From: Rhynchospora pubera
Taxonomy: Eukaryota; Streptophyta; Magnoliopsida; Poales; Cyperaceae
Direction of reading: 5' to 3'
Assembly: GCA_028095005.1 (NCBI GenBank)
Contig: CM051459.1
Span: forward strand, 130,613,657 to 130,677,656
Length of the DNA stretch: 64,000 nt
Position 1 is the stretch's first letter, and every line of letters starts with the position of its first letter. This document shows positions 1 to 13,000 of the stretch, one piece after another. The notes under the pieces were generated by a model. It saw nothing but the letters and a program-made list of their open reading frames with translations, had not been told where the DNA came from and did not search any database. The translations under genes and the position numbers were made by a program.

Positions 1-409
1 GAAGAGGTGTGCTCTTCAATTCTCATTCGTTACTTGGGTTTGTAGAAGGAAGACGAAGAACCACAGAAAGAAAGAGAGGAGATAGAGGTATATTCACAGA
101 ATATTTATGATTTGTCACTTCATTTCCAATTTTTTGTTCCTTTCTTCGTAAAATGTTAGTTGTATAAAGTATAAACATGAAAAATAAGTTCAAATTTTTG
201 TCCATTAAAATTTTGTAATATTTGGTTTACGCATCTAACCTGTATACTTTATTTATATCCTCATTTTTTTAATCAATCGAAATTAGTAATATTTTGTTTT
301 TAGAAAAACTAAGGGTCGTCCTTTATTTTTATTTTGATGAAATAAAAAACCAGTTATAAGGTTTGTTAGCCAGATGCTAACTGATGAAACAAAACAGCAT
401 AAGAAGTAG
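1..409. other. AT-rich stretch without a recognisable gene
   Basis: No open frame resembling a known protein is visible on either strand. A purine-rich segment near 40-88 followed by a GT could be an untranslated exon edge, but nothing supports this. The inverted-repeat element described next begins at about 410. Confidence 0.5.
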
Positions 410-1849
410 GAAAAATTTTTTCTATACCCCTCAGAATTGAGGAAATGGAAGATTTATTTTCAGAAAGTTAAATCTTTGGATTTTGCCCTCCAAAATTTGA
501 GGCCCCTTCTGTATTCGCCACTTTCTTCATTTTTTAAAGTTTTTGAACAGAAAAAAATAAGAAAACAAAAATTATGACTATTCTACCCCTGCCCCTGGTC
601 TGCATGACTGAACCCTCGAACCAACATGACTCGATCTAATCTCTATCGATCGATCGTACATGCTCCTCGCTCTCTCTCGCTTGAACCCTAATCTCTGTTG
701 TTGAACACTCGATCGATCGATCTTGTCATCTCGAAAGACTCGCTCGATCGATCGATCGAACCCTTCTCACCCTCTCTCGCTGAATCGAACCCTACTCACA
801 TGACTATTATTATATCCAAACCCTTCCTCACCCACTGTCGACAATCGGGACTGCCGTCCCAGGCGAAGTTGGGTCCGTTAGAATCGTGACGTTGAGGAGA
901 AGACTATGGTGGAGTTAGTTTCTGTCGCGTCACCTTCATTTGGTATAGGGTTTGAGAGTTGATCAAATCAGTATGAAGTTTTTTATTCAATTCAACCCCT
1001 GCACTTCTAGGTTTCCATTTTCCGGCGACCAAGACCACCATAGTTGGTCGGGCTAGGCTCGTTAGGATCGTGAGAGTGAGGGGAACGCGATGGTGCCTTT
1101 GGCTTGATGTGCGTCGGTTTGGTTTGATGGGAGGACCATAGTTTTGGTACGACAGTGGATGATTTTGGTACTATTCATCTTTAACAAGTGTGAACTATCT
1201 ATGAGGCCTGACCTTAGTATATGGATTTTTGACATAACTTAACTATTCTATACTGTAAACTGATGATTAACTTTAGTTTTGTCTAAGCTATACAACATTA
1301 GACACCAACTATTAACTCAAGAGACTAGAGATGCTTGATAACAAATATCAACAATGTTAGGTAGTCATACTAAAAATGCTTTTTCTTTTAAGAAAGGAAG
1401 TAAGCAACTATCAAGCAAAACACAACATTCATAGTACATAACATCATTGCTAACCAGAACCTGAGTATTTGCCGAAGCCTATATTCCATTGTCAAGACAT
1501 ACTTAAGTGTATACTGATCAAGGTAGATAGTAAACTGAGTATTTTGATGTTGTTTTTCTTTGAAACTGAGCATGTTCTTTGAAATTTAGCATGTCACAAA
1601 CTGAGCTTTAGCATGTTCTTACTAACACCAGTACTGAATTAATTAAGTATGTCACAAATTTAGCATGTTATTTGAAATTTAGCAAGTTCTAAATTGAGCT
1701 ATTTGTGTTCAAACTGAGCTTATTGTGCTTACTATTTTCCTTTCTATTCTTTGAAACAGGCAGGTATAGGAAGCCAGTTGGTGACTCGGCTAATATGCCA
1801 ATAGAGGCAGCACATAATATGCCAATAGAAACAACTCCTAATATGCCTA

Positions 1850-2350
1850 TTTGATGGGTTATTTTGATGTATTAACTAGAGCTATTGAGGGTCATTTTGA
1901 ATTGCTGGAAACAAACAAATTCAATTTATGATGTATTGATGGGCCATTTTGTGGCATTTTGATGTAATTATATTGTTGTAAATAAACAAACTATTGAATT
2001 GCTGCAATTTGATGTATTGATGGGTCATTCTGATTGCTACATACTCATTTTGATGTATTGAATTGCTTTGTTGTACCAATTTTCTGTACCAAACGCTATA
2101 CTGCTGCTGCAATTTTTTATAATTTCTTTGTTGCATACTCATTTCAATACATATTCATTTCTATATTGCTTGCTGCAATTGTAAGACAAGGTTATGTATC
2201 AGTTGTACTAATTTTTGTACTGCATGCTTTATACTCATTTTGATTGCAATTTTATGTACCAATCGTAAGACTATAGTGCATGACTTATACTCATTTTCTG
2301 TACCAATTTTTATACCAATTTCAGTACTGAATCGCATTTGTAAGACCATG
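1850..2350. repeat. Degenerate repeats of TTGATGTATTGA and TACTCATTTT words
   Basis: Variants of TTTGATGTATTGA, GGGTCATTTTG and ATACTCATTTT recur irregularly with unequal spacing. It reads as decayed simple-sequence expansion inside the putative Mutator-like element. The short open frames here are low-complexity and have no gene-like features. Confidence 0.4.
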
Positions 2351-2597
2351 TACTGTAAAAAGTTGTCGGTGTGCAAAGACGATAGGAGAAATTAAATGGG
2401 TGCAGGTATTTCTATTAGAATTGAGTGGCAGTAGTACAAAGAAATGCAGTATTAAACCTGCTTATAGTTGATATCTTTTTAAATCTCAAAGATGCCTTAC
2501 AATTGATACAAATTAAGACGCATGTTGCTTACTGTTTTAAACCTCAAAAATACAACAGCATCAAAATACATAATAGATTAACGCATGCATAATAAAC

Positions 2598-4362
2598 TGT
2601 TAGAAAGTGTGTAATTTTTATTTATTTTGCTAATTACCAATTAATTAAGCCAAGAAAGATCACACACAAAGAGATCTAGTACATAAGCCATTCAACAACA
2701 AGAAAAAAAGGTTGGAAATGTACCTCTCTTGGTATCGCAACCAAGAGGTTAGTTCCAACGGCTTTGGTGTCGGTGGCGTGCTCTCCAATCACCTCCTAAT
2801 CGCGGCGCCTCGAGTCCACTATGGTATTAACCAAGTTCTTCTCAATTCGTGCTAGCGAAGAGAAGAACGAGTCTAATCCCTAGCGTTCCCTTTCTTCAAC
2901 CATCGAACCAAACTAATTTGTGGGAGAAGGGATGCTCAACACATGAGCTTGAGAGGAGATGAAAGGAGATGAGGGGGGGCGGCGCACCCTAAGAGGGGGG
3001 CAAGGTGGCGGCTAGAGAGAGGGAGAGAGAGAAGAGAGCAAAGGAGCCTCCAATAGGTGCCTTATATAGCCTCTTACCTCTAGCTAGGAGTTCACACAAT
3101 TTACAAGTGTGCCACTCCCACCTACCTCCTTGTGGCCGGCCTACTAGTGGGCTTCCTTGGCCCACTAGTCCATCTCCAATTTGTCCCTTAATTCTATTAA
3201 TTAAAGACCCACTCAAAAGCTATTTAATTTGGACATTTAATTTACCAATAAATTAAAGCCCAAATAACTTAATTAAATTAAGTGTGTTGTTTATAAATAA
3301 TTATTAACTTAATAATAATTATTTAGAGATTAGACAATGCATTAATTTATTTCTATATGATCCATTTGACTTAATTAATTATAACGGTCCATAACACTAT
3401 ATAATTAATTAATCAACTTATCATATTTTGCAATACTCATTATTGCAAATAAATAAATAATGCACGTATGATTAAATACCAATTTTGTGTGACCCTTTGA
3501 GGATTTATGCTATGTTGGACATGGAATTAAATCGCTATTTAATTTCAATAATCATAAGCGGTATCTAGCAACACGTTATGATTCCCAATTCGCATAAATA
3601 GTGTACAGCTACAAAATTTCAATCCTGCATAAGAGAACAATTATGTTTCTCTATTTTGATTCTTATGTCACACGATATCATCGTATAACCCAAGATAGGA
3701 ACGTGTCATTCTTGCAGATTATACGTTTCTTGATCTAGAGATAATTGTATCAGTTGCTAGCAAACAATCTATCTCCATCAAGGGGCCCAAACAGATATCG
3801 TCACTCACTAAGTGAATTAATGAGGGACATACGGTTTTCTTGATAATTAGCTTTTCCCCGCACAATTCAAGAATACTTCAACCAAGTCCGTATAGCAGCC
3901 TTTATTAGGAATCAGCGGTAGACATGATTTATAGCATTTATCCTCATGTGGAAAAGATAATCATCTCAAACTTAGAACCAAAATCATAACGAAATAAATA
4001 ATGACACGTAACACAATCCATATATTTATTTCGTGGGGTCCAGTCCTGTACTATGTTCTATAACATACACATATGCAATTAAGTTGGTTACTCTTAACCT
4101 ATGATTTATAGAACTTAATCATCACTTAACTTGCATACTAATCTTATTGATAATTAATGTCCTTTGTTAATTATCAAGATTATGGACTTTTAGATTTATC
4201 GTTGTCATTTACTACTAAATGAATAACAGTGATCTATAATTCAGATCCTCAACCTGAATGAACTGTCAATGAGCAAATCAAAGAACAAATGATCTGAAAT
4301 CACCAATAACATAAACTATAGAAGTAGCCTAATGAATTGGCTTCTAGGACATATCTCTAACA
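2598..4362 (-). mobile_element. Solo LTR, Ty1/copia (Angela/BARE-like), with 5-bp TSD
   Basis: The segment runs from TGTTAGA to TCTAACA and is flanked by TAAAC at 2593-2597 and 4363-4367, a perfect 5-bp duplication. No internal coding region lies between, so it is a solo LTR of 1,765 bp. Read on the minus strand it begins TGTTAGAGATATGTCCTAGA, which resembles the start I know for Angela/BARE-lineage LTRs; the length also fits that lineage. A TATA-like CTATATAAGG lies on the minus strand near 3060-3069. A second, clearly related copy is at 31329-33081. Confidence 0.82.
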
Positions 4363-5890
4363 TAAACAACATCAAAATACATTGCAAAAATAAATAATAG
4401 ATTAACCCATAATAAACAACATCATAAAAAATACTAGTACCAGTTCAATATGTTATATTCTAGTCAAATGAGTTAAGAATTTAGCCCCTTCTAATACTTA
4501 TTCACTCAAGCTTATGCTAAATGAACTATCTGTTGTATTCTAGAAAAAAAGTACTCATAGCTTAGAGCAATTGACAGAAATTACAGAATTTACTGGCCGC
4601 ATTTATTTACAAACTAATTGACACAAATTACAGAAATTTACTCATAGATTACAGCAATTGACAAAAACCTAGTGACAGCCACTGCCTTTGTTCTTTTCAA
4701 GTAAACTTTCCAGAGAAAACAAATGCGGTGAAAAGAGAACTTTCCAGACAAATTTATCAATATCAAAACCAAACAAATTGTCTTTCTGCAATGCCATCTT
4801 CTTCTACCATCCCTCCATCTTCCAATTGATCTAGAATCCCTTCCTCTGCAGGTCAGTTGGTCCACACCTCCTCTTTTACTGTTTACCAGTAAATAAAAAC
4901 CCAAGAACTAATTATTGTTCAAGATGACAGGTTCGTGCCGTTAGCGACAGGGTACGGCAAGAGTACAGGAGAGATCAAGGGTTAGTGCGAGTGAGGAGAA
5001 CTAGGCAGAGATTACGGCGGGAAGGTCGGGAGAAGAATCAGGCGGAGGCCAAGCCTTCGTGCGAGTAAGAGAGAGGGAGGCCAGTCTTCGATCTTGGTTC
5101 GTACAGGTGAGAGCACGGAAGTTTACTGGTTCGAATCGATTTTTTTTATTGTTGATTAGGGATGGGAGGGATGGGGGTATAATTGTCACAGATTTTTATT
5201 TTTATTATTTCATTGTTAAATATATTATAAAAAATAAGAGAGTGGCAATTAAAGGAAGAGGTCATGATTTTGAGGGGCAAAAAGAGAAAAAAAATATTTT
5301 GGGGGGCAAATCCACCATTTCTTTAGTTTTAAGGGGCACAAAAAAAATTTTCCCGAAGAAAGTAACCTACACCCTACACAAAACCTAACGAAAACACAAA
5401 AAAAAATGAAAATCACGAAATTAAATTGTAAAGAAATATTTTAAAATTGAAATAACTATAATACACTCTAGTTGCAAAACGATAGCATGTTCATCCGATA
5501 CTCTTTTCATGGTTCTTCAATAAAATAGAAGTATGTTTGGTTGCACAAGAATAAGAAATAAAAAATTTAATATAAGTCACAACTATATAACGCATCAATG
5601 AAGGAACAAGATATTTTATATATTATTTTTTTATACCATGTTTTGTATGTACAAAAAATATATTGTATAAAATATCTTATTTTTAATTATATCTTGTTCG
5701 GTAGCTTTTAGGTACATTTGTAACACACCAGAAAGAAAAGGTTATTATGGATTAATCCATAGCAATATGGTATAATTTTGGTTGCAATATCTTTTTATTT
5801 TTAATTAAACACATCCAGAAAGAAAGAGACGCAAATTATACTTTTAGGTACATTTTATTGTGGATTAAATTTTTTAACGAGGATTAAATT

Positions 5891-7541
5891 CCGAAATTAC
5901 TTTAAAGAAGAATTTGGACACCTAAAATTTTAATAGAAGAATGAATTATTTTTTATTTTAATAAGAAGCAAATAATTACGCGTTTTATAACCGCGTTATT
6001 TTCTCTATTCTAATAACCCAGTTATAAAACGCGCTATTTGAAATTGCGCGTTTATAAACTGCCTTATTAGCCCAATAATGCGGTTATAAACCGCGTTAAA
6101 AGGGGAGACCCAAATCTGATGGGTGGAAACTAAGAAGGCACGAGTAATAATTAATTTGTCAAGTAAAGGTAGAATCAAGGAATAATAGAGATTTATTGAG
6201 CTAATAACGCATGAGAGAATTATTGGCTTTTTCCATTATTACTTGGTGACATTATTACTTGATTTGTAACTGTATTCCACAAAACTAGGTAGATGAAATT
6301 GAAAAAGTTTCAAGTTTCAATTACTTACCAGTTTTGAAAAAATGAACAAAATAGAGAATTGATGATATCTAACAAAGTTGTTTACAATTTTATTACTTAC
6401 ATAATAATAACAATAACAATGATAATAATGTCTGTGAAATATGAATAGAGAACTTATATGTTTATTCAACCAATACATTCGAAATAATTTCAAAGTTTCA
6501 GGATTAGTTCTGTTATTTTTTTTAGAAAAAACAATATCTATATATTTATAAAATTTGTAATTGGCGTAAAATATATTGATTATATAGTAAGCTTGTGGAC
6601 TAAGCTTAATTTGAAAAAATCTTATGGTTTTGTGATGTAAAAAATTTCTTAAAATACATGATGTAACCTTTAGAAATGTAAATATAGTCACTGATATACC
6701 CTGAGAATTTTTTAAATTTTAATACAAACAAGACATAAAAGACAAAATTTTGATGTGCTATATTTTTTTAATGATAATAATTCAGTACGATTTCCAAAAA
6801 TATTTAACTATTGGATCATTGGTACGACTATTATTAATATATTTAAACAAAAAATGATAAAAAATTAATTATAGAAAATGCAAAGGAACTGTCAAAAATA
6901 GAAAAAAGAATATCACGGATTTTAATATATATATATATAGATAAATAATTAAAATAATCAAATGAAATTTTCAAAGTAACGTATAACTAAAAATATGCAG
7001 TAATTACTTATGCTAAAGATTTGATGTGCTCTTTTTTTTTACCCCTTTTAGTTGGGGAAAAGGTGCCTCTGATGTTATATGTAATGGAGAGGAAGCAAAA
7101 CATCACGACCGACTTTTTTTCATAAACAGAATTAAATACTAAATAAATATGCCTCTTGGGGTCCAAGTGATTTGTAGCCAATAAATGTGCGTTTTATAGC
7201 TGATAAATTTCTATTACTCCTTGGTTCTACCGCTACTTAAACCTATTATTACTTGTGTCTCCTTGATTTCCACCCCGTCAGAGACAAAAGAAATAAACAA
7301 AAAGGGAAAAAAACGTAGTTGGTCTCCTCTGTTAACGCGGTTTATAACCGCATTATTGGGCTAACAACCCAGTTTATAAACGCGTAATTCTAAATAGCGC
7401 GTTTTATAACCGACTTATTAGGTGAGAGGATAAAACGCGGTTATAAAACGCGTAATTACTTACTTCTTATTAAAATAAAAAATAATTCATTCATCCTATT
7501 AAAATTTTAGGTGTCCAAATTCTTCTTTAAAATAATTTTGG
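5891..7541. mobile_element. Non-autonomous Mutator-like element with ~320-bp TIRs
   Basis: The direct repeat GATTAAATT at 5882-5890 and 7542-7550 is a perfect 9-bp target-site duplication, the Mutator-superfamily length. The ends CCGAAATTACTTTAAAG (left) and CCAAAATTATTTTAAAG (right, reverse complement) continue as inverted repeats to about 6215 and 7185. Each arm holds several CGCGGTTATAAACCGCG-like inverted words. The roughly 1-kb core is AT-rich, and the open frames in it do not resemble a transposase, so it must move in trans if it moves. Its CCGAAATT start is shared with the larger element at 35657-40643. Confidence 0.82.
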
Positions 7542-7908
7542 GATTAAATTTATATGTTTTACTCAAAATTAATTATGAGTAGAGATAATTGATCAGGATT
7601 TAAATTCAATTTTTAATTTTTATCTACCATAAAATTACTTTATATTTTATAGTTCGAGTATATTAACAATGCAACGAACAAAGATCAAATTTTGTTTTTG
7701 TTAACTTGGTCCATATTATAGGAGTTTACAGGGCAACAACATATCGAAAATTACAAAATAGATGTCAGTTGATATAATTTTCTTTTCCGAAATTTACAGA
7801 TATTTATCATACTTTACTTCCGAATTTTCATGTAATTAGTTTATATTGACTTGTATAATTACTTTACATCCATAGTTTTTTGTCCCAAGTATCTTTTAGA
7901 TGTGTTTG

Positions 7909-8092
7909 CAGTGGCGGAACCAGGATTTCAAAATAAAGAGGCAAAATATAGTCATGTTGAAATTTTTAGAACCTTTAGGGTGACAAATTGAATACCTCTA
8001 ACTCAATAACATATAATTTTTGCATTTTTAAAAGATTATTTTGAAAGTATGGGGCAATTGTCCACTTTTGGGCACACTTGGATCCGCCCCTG
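7909..8092. mobile_element. hAT-type MITE, 184 bp, 8-bp TSD TGTGTTTG
   Basis: It begins CAGTGGCGGAACCAGG and ends TTGGATCCGCCCCTG, which are imperfect inverted termini. The 8-bp duplication TGTGTTTG is perfect at 7901-7908 and 8093-8100, the length expected for hAT elements. It is too short to code for protein. The terminal sequence matches a MITE type seen often in plant genomes. Confidence 0.88.
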
Positions 8093-8112
8093 TGTGTTTG
8101 GTTGCACATGTT

Positions 8113-8284
8113 ATTTTTTTATTATTTTTTTTTTTGAAATAAGTGGAGGGAACTCCACCATTTTTCTCTTTATTAAGGAAAAGTAACCCAATACAACACA
8201 ATTAACCAAACGTTATTCAATCTGTGCCAATACTTTCTCTCAATCTACGTAATAGCGCCCCAATACTATCTAAAATTAATGAAC
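8113..8284 (-). mobile_element. Truncated retroposon tail (LINE-type), minus strand
   Basis: The insert is flanked by GCACATGTT at 8104-8112 and 8285-8293, a perfect 9-bp duplication. It opens with a T-rich run on the plus strand, which is the poly-A tail on the minus strand, preceded there by about 130 bp of non-coding 3' sequence. This arrangement (poly-A tail, variable TSD, 5' truncation) is typical of LINE-type retroposition. No reverse transcriptase fragment is present, so the family is unknown. Confidence 0.6.
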
Positions 8285-8542
8285 GCACATGTTCCTTGTC
8301 CTAAGTATTTTTTTTAGACGTATTTAGATGCATGATGTACGGTTTTCGTACTTGATTTTCAGCCAGAATAAGCCCCTAAATTCGTTCAAATTACTTGTAT
8401 TTTTACTCATTTTCCTTTAAATTGTGCTAATATTAGATGTAGGAAAGTTCAGCCGTAGCCCGGCAAGTTTTTTATACAGGTTCATCACACTTTGGCGCGA
8501 AAAAAGGAGAAAATCGACTAAGTTGCACAAATCCAGCAAGAT

Positions 8543-8670
8543 GGAACGGGCCGCCCCAATCATAGGACGGGTCGTCCCACCTCAGTGCAAACGCAGGCAG
8601 AGGGAATTCAGACGACGCATTCAGCCCATGCTGGGACGGGCCGCCCCATGTTTAGACCAGGCCGTCCCAG
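8543..8670. repeat. Two palindrome pairs upstream of the LTR TATA box
   Basis: Sites centred at 8550 and 8571, then 8640 and 8661, are variants of GGAACGGNCCGYCCCA. Both pairs have centres 21 bp apart. Upstream of the TATA box is where transcription-factor sites of an LTR promoter would lie. The same sites recur in the 3' LTR at 20961-21088. Confidence 0.8.
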
Positions 8671-8799
8671 TCCACGACCAGGCCAGAGAGTTATTTCGAG
8701 AATGCCAAATATAGAGTGCCTGATTTGGTGAGGTGGTTTCTTCAGTTTCCACCGCCTTTCTGGGCCACTATGCCACGTTTTGGAGCTTCCCAAGAGGCC

Positions 8800-8807
8800 T
8801 ATATAAG
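8800..8807 (+). promoter_or_regulatory. LTR promoter TATA box
   Basis: CTATATAA sits about 470 bp into the LTR within an AGGCCTATATAAGC context, about 130 bp downstream of the paired palindromes. The U3/R boundary is expected about 30 bp further on. The identical box in the 3' LTR is at 21218-21225. Confidence 0.7.
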
Positions 8808-8910
8808 CTCTGTCCTGGCTCCAAGTCGGGAGAGTCGAAAATCTGCTAAGTTTGGAGAGCCAAGAAGGAGCAAGACAGCCACCCTGTTGAGACGGCCATC
8901 CACCAGCCTG

Positions 8911-8946
8911 AGACGCACCGCCCCAGGATCAGGACGGGCCGCCCCA
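8911..8946. repeat. Palindrome pair downstream of the LTR TATA box
   Basis: Two motif copies centred at 8917 and 8938, again 21 bp apart, lie in what should be the transcribed R/U5 part of the LTR. The first copy is degenerate in its left half (AGACGCACCGCCCCA). Confidence 0.75.
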
Positions 8947-9572
8947 GACAGGACAGAGCTTAGGAGATAGATGATTTTCGAGCACATCTTGTTGTAACTT
9001 GGTTTTTCTTTCTTTTTCTTTGTGTTTTTGTATGATGAAACCTGCTTTTTCTTGCATGGAGTAGTTTAGTTTAGGGGCTATGGTTCGATAACTTTTCTTT
9101 TAGTTGTTTGTTTTGTTTGAATACTTGATTAGTTGCTAAGTTAAGTTGCGTTTTGATTTCTGAAATTTAATTCTATCTTTTTGTTGCAAATTGTTAATGT
9201 TAGATTTGGCTATTGCATTAAACAAAGGCCTAGTTTAATTGTCAAAACAAAGTCTATCGGCAATAACAAGCAAACACTTAGATTAATTAGGTAGGCAATA
9301 TCCGAAAGGATTTAACCAAACTTCAAGTAATTAGAAGTTTTACTCAACAAACCGAGAGGTTGAGAGTTTACCAAGACCCAGAAATCAATAAGAAGCACCT
9401 AAACCAAGAAACGAGAGTTGAAATTTAGGAGTTTTTAGGATTTATCAAACAGAACCCCACGACTTGACCTGAACGAGAGTTAGAGCGCAAGTCTGTAGGT
9501 TAGGTTTGTTCCAATTCACGCAAAAACACTCAGCAAATAATTAAGTAAGATGACAAGACAAACATCGGATGA

Positions 9573-9697
9573 TTGGAACGGCCCGTTCCAAGGTCAGGAC
9601 GGACCGCCCGAGAGGGGGCGTCCTGGCCTAGAACGGACAGCTCCAGCCATCTGACAGGGTTAGGACGGCCCGTTCCAACCTGGGACGGTCCGTCCCA
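9573..9697. repeat. Palindrome group near the LTR 3' end
   Basis: It opens with the perfect 19-bp palindrome TTGGAACGGCCCGTTCCAA (one central base) at 9573-9591 and closes with the perfect TGGGACGGTCCGTCCCA at 9681-9697. Centres read 9582, 9603, about 9617 and 9637, then 9669 and 9689, so the first four repeat the 21-13/14-20 spacing seen again at 19426-19604. The copy in the 3' LTR is at 21991-22115. Confidence 0.8.
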
Positions 9698-10012
9698 ACC
9701 TTGACAGACAGGAAAAGTTAGACAACCTGAACCCCTAATCATTAGTTAATTGTTCAAACTTTCAATTGGATAAAGTCTTTTTCTAGGGAATTACAATTTT
9801 AAATTCTGTAACTGCAATTTACCTTCAGTTTGGATCGGTTTGAAATTTGAATTGTTTATTTAATCAAAAGAATTTAAATTAATACGAATTGTTTAAACTT
9901 AGGAAAGGAATAGTCCGTCCCCGTGATTCGACCCTTAAACTACACTGCAAACGAATTAGTATCGGTTTTTAAGGAATTAATTTGACCAGTACCCTCAGCA
10001 CCGATCAAATTT

Positions 10013-10030
10013 TGGCGCCGTTGCCGGGGA
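10013..10030 (+). other. Primer binding site, tRNA-Asp type
   Basis: TGGCGCCGTTGCCGGGGA begins five bases after the 5' LTR. It is the reverse complement of the 3' end (with CCA) of plant tRNA-Asp(GUC) as I know it, over 18 bases. A tRNA-Asp primer is usual for the Athila lineage. First-strand cDNA synthesis would prime here. Confidence 0.85.
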
Positions 10031-10074
10031 CGGTGCCTTTTTCTAAGTTGTACTTTCTGTTTTAACTTAAATTC

Positions 10075-13000
10075 TTGCAATCTCTTTTCACCTTTTCTTT
10101 TGTTTTTGAAATTTTGCAGTCGCATACGCTGGCTAACAAGGAGAAAGAACTAGGCAGCGCACGCGATACAAGTTTTCATCAACAAGGAGGAGGGGAACAG
10201 AATCAACAACCGAGCCCATCTTCATCTGGAACGGCCCGTCCCATTTTAGGACGCACCGCCCCAGGTTTAGCTGAACTCACAGAGGAGGAGGAAGGCTCTC
10301 TGATTCAGCCGTTTCGCCAGTTTTACCAGCGCAACCGCAGAAATCCAGAGAGAACTCAACCACCTTTGACGCCACCTGAAGAAGACATGGCAGACCACTT
10401 GAATGGCAATGGGGGAAGACCTGAGGAGACTCCCGTCCAGAGAGCCCTCAGAGAAGCCCTCGAAGCAGCAAGGGAGGCCGAGGCCAATCGACCTCTCCGA
10501 GAGATCAGTGCACCAACAGCGACTAACGTCCGACTTGGAGTTAGACCACCAAAGGCTGAGCGAACCCGTGACTTTTACTACAACCCAAGCTTGATCGCTT
10601 TGATCAAGGACTCAGCTTTCGGTGGAGCCCCCAACGAAGATGCCAATCGCCATTTGCAAAGCTTCCTGCGCAACTGCACAACCCTTGTCCCTGAAGACGT
10701 GGATCCTGAAATAATCCGCTTAACTCTCTTTCCTTTTTCTCTTAGGGGCAAAGCTGAGGATTGGCTTAACAGTTTCAATGATGCACCATTCGATTCTTGG
10801 GAAAACTTGACCAAAGCCTTTTTAGATAGGTTTTATCCTAGGGTAAAAACAACTAAATTGGTTAGGGAACTGTTGACCTTTCAACAAGAACCAGATGAAA
10901 ACCTTTTTGAGGCATGGGAAAGATTCAAAGACCTGCAGAGAATGTGTCCACACCATGATGTACCTGAAAATAGGCTTATTGTCAGTTTCTATGATGGTTT
11001 GGATGATATGACTCGTCAGAATATTAATTCAACTGCAGGTGGATCATTCCTGGAGATGGGTTGCAGAGAAGCGAAGGCTTTACTTGAGAACATGGCCAGG
11101 TCTCAAACCAACTGGTCAGTTAGAGCTCAGAAGAAAGGAGGACTTCTGGAAGTGGACAAGGACACCCACATGCAATCGCAGCTGGACTCTCTAACCGTCA
11201 TGATCAAAAATCTCAACAAGAAACCGGCTGAGGCGGTAGCTAAATGTCAGTTTTGCGAGGAAGAAGGGCATACGGCCAAGGCGTGCCACTTGGTTGAGAG
11301 GGAAGAGAAGACAGAAGAGGTGAATGCACTCATGAATCCGCCTTCCTTTTTCCCGCCAACCAACAACTATGCTTATCGCGACAAGAGAAACCATCCAGGC
11401 CTCTCTTACTCAAATCCAAATGGAGCTGCTAACCCCAGCCAAGCCGGACCACCAAGGAACCAACAACGCCCTCAAGAGACACTCACGCAGCCCATGGTTG
11501 AGAAATTCATGCAGAGTCAAGGAATCTTCAATCATGCAGTCCATCGGGAGTTGGAGAAGATCAGGGAAGACATGGGGGCTTTTCTTCAAAGATTCGACGA
11601 AAGGCTGTCTCAATCTAGCGTCGGAGCTCTCACCAAACCAGGTATGTTCCCCAGCCAACCTGAGCCAAACCCTAGGGAGGATGTGAAGAGCGTCTCGCAT
11701 CAATTGAGGAGTGGAACAAGGTATGACGGGCCTGAAATGCCCTCAGACTCTCCTCCAGGACTATCTGGAACGGACCGTCCCAATCTGGAACGGCCCGCCC
11801 CAAACCAGGACGGGGTAGAAGCTGATCAGGCGGACCAGCCCAGCGCTGCGGCAGACATTGGAACGGGCCCACCAGCAGCAGAACGAGATGATGGAACGGA
11901 CCGCCCCAACCCAGGACGGGCCGTCCCAAACACCTCAGCTGCCACAAGCAGCCAACTCCCGAGGGACGTCTCTCCTTTTAACAGAGCTATTGAGGTTCCA
12001 TATCCGCAGAGACTCGCCAAGGCCAGGAAAGATAGGGCATATGAGAAGTTCCTGGACATTCTACGGCAGATCAAGATCTCAATTCCCTTCACCGACCTCC
12101 TGACCAGAATGCCATCTTATGCTAAATTCTTGAAGGACCTCCTTTCCAACAAGAAAAACCTGGAGGAGTGCGGGACCATGGCTTTAACCGGAGAATGCAG
12201 CGCTCTGATCACAAAGAAGATGCCAGTGAAAATGAAGGATCCAGGCAAGTTCACGATCCCATGTAAAATCGGGAATGCAGAAGAGAAGAAAGCTTTGCTG
12301 GATCTCGGAGCAAGCGTTAGTCTCATCCCCGAGACAGTCTACAACCAGATAGGAATGGGGGAGCTGAGCCCGACCCGCATGACTTTGAAGCTTGCTGACG
12401 GATCAATTAGACTGCCATTGGGAATAGCAATCGACGTGCCAGTCCAAGTTGGAGATTTGGTTGTACCTTGTGACTTTGTGGTTGTGGATATGGAAGAAGA
12501 TCTAGATGTTCCAGTCATCCTTGGTCGCCCCTTCCTCACCACCGCCGGAGTTTTCATCAACTGCAAGACGGGCAAGATGATTCTAGAGGTTGGAGATGAA
12601 AAAGTGGAGTTTGATGTAGAGAAAGCCATGAAGATGCCAGACCATGTTGACTCAATCTTTATGGTGGAATCATTGGAAGCCATTGTTGAAGAATCCTTCA
12701 ACACACGTGTTGTTCAGGCATACCATTCCTTCTCGGCCAGACCTGAAGAGGAGGAGGCAGACCTAATATTCAACGAAATTCTCCAAATGGTTGAATACTT
12801 GGCTGCCAGAGAGGAACAGAACAGACCACCCCAGATCAAGGCAGATCAAGCCATCATGCAGCTGCGATCTCCAGCTGAAATCCAACAAATTCTCAGCCTG
12901 GACACCCATCAGGACGGACCGCCCCAGGTTGGAACGGCCCGCCCCAATTCAGATGATGCGAAATCCAGGCCAGAATTGAAGGCCCTGCCAGACAATCTCA

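Larger units (their letters stand above)
410..5354. mobile_element. Putative diverged Mutator-like element with a nested solo LTR
   Basis: The left edge (about 410-605) and right edge (about 5155-5354) read as diverged inverted copies. Both run from a GGAAAATTTTTT-like start through a CCCCT block, an AAATGG...GATTTG block and an ATTATNCCCC block. Flanks are AAGAAGTA on the left and AAGAAAGTA on the right, an imperfect 8-9 bp duplication. Removing the solo LTR leaves about 3.2 kb. No transposase or other protein is recognisable inside; the interior has low-complexity words (1850-2350) and GC-richer patches near 600-900 and 4900-5110. The ends were matched by eye, so they are approximate. Confidence 0.35.
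8333..10007 (+). repeat. 5' LTR of the Athila-type element
   Basis: It starts TGATGTACGG and ends CACCGATCA, 1,675 bp, the same length as the 3' copy with no indels seen. A TATA-like box lies at 8800-8807. It carries about ten of the element's short palindromes: two pairs upstream of the TATA box (8543-8670), one pair just downstream (8911-8946) and a dense group near the 3' end (9573-9697). Confidence 0.97.

Noticed and set aside
3005..3256. Open frames near 3.0-3.25 kb as host genes
   Set aside because: They lie wholly inside the solo LTR and span its promoter region.
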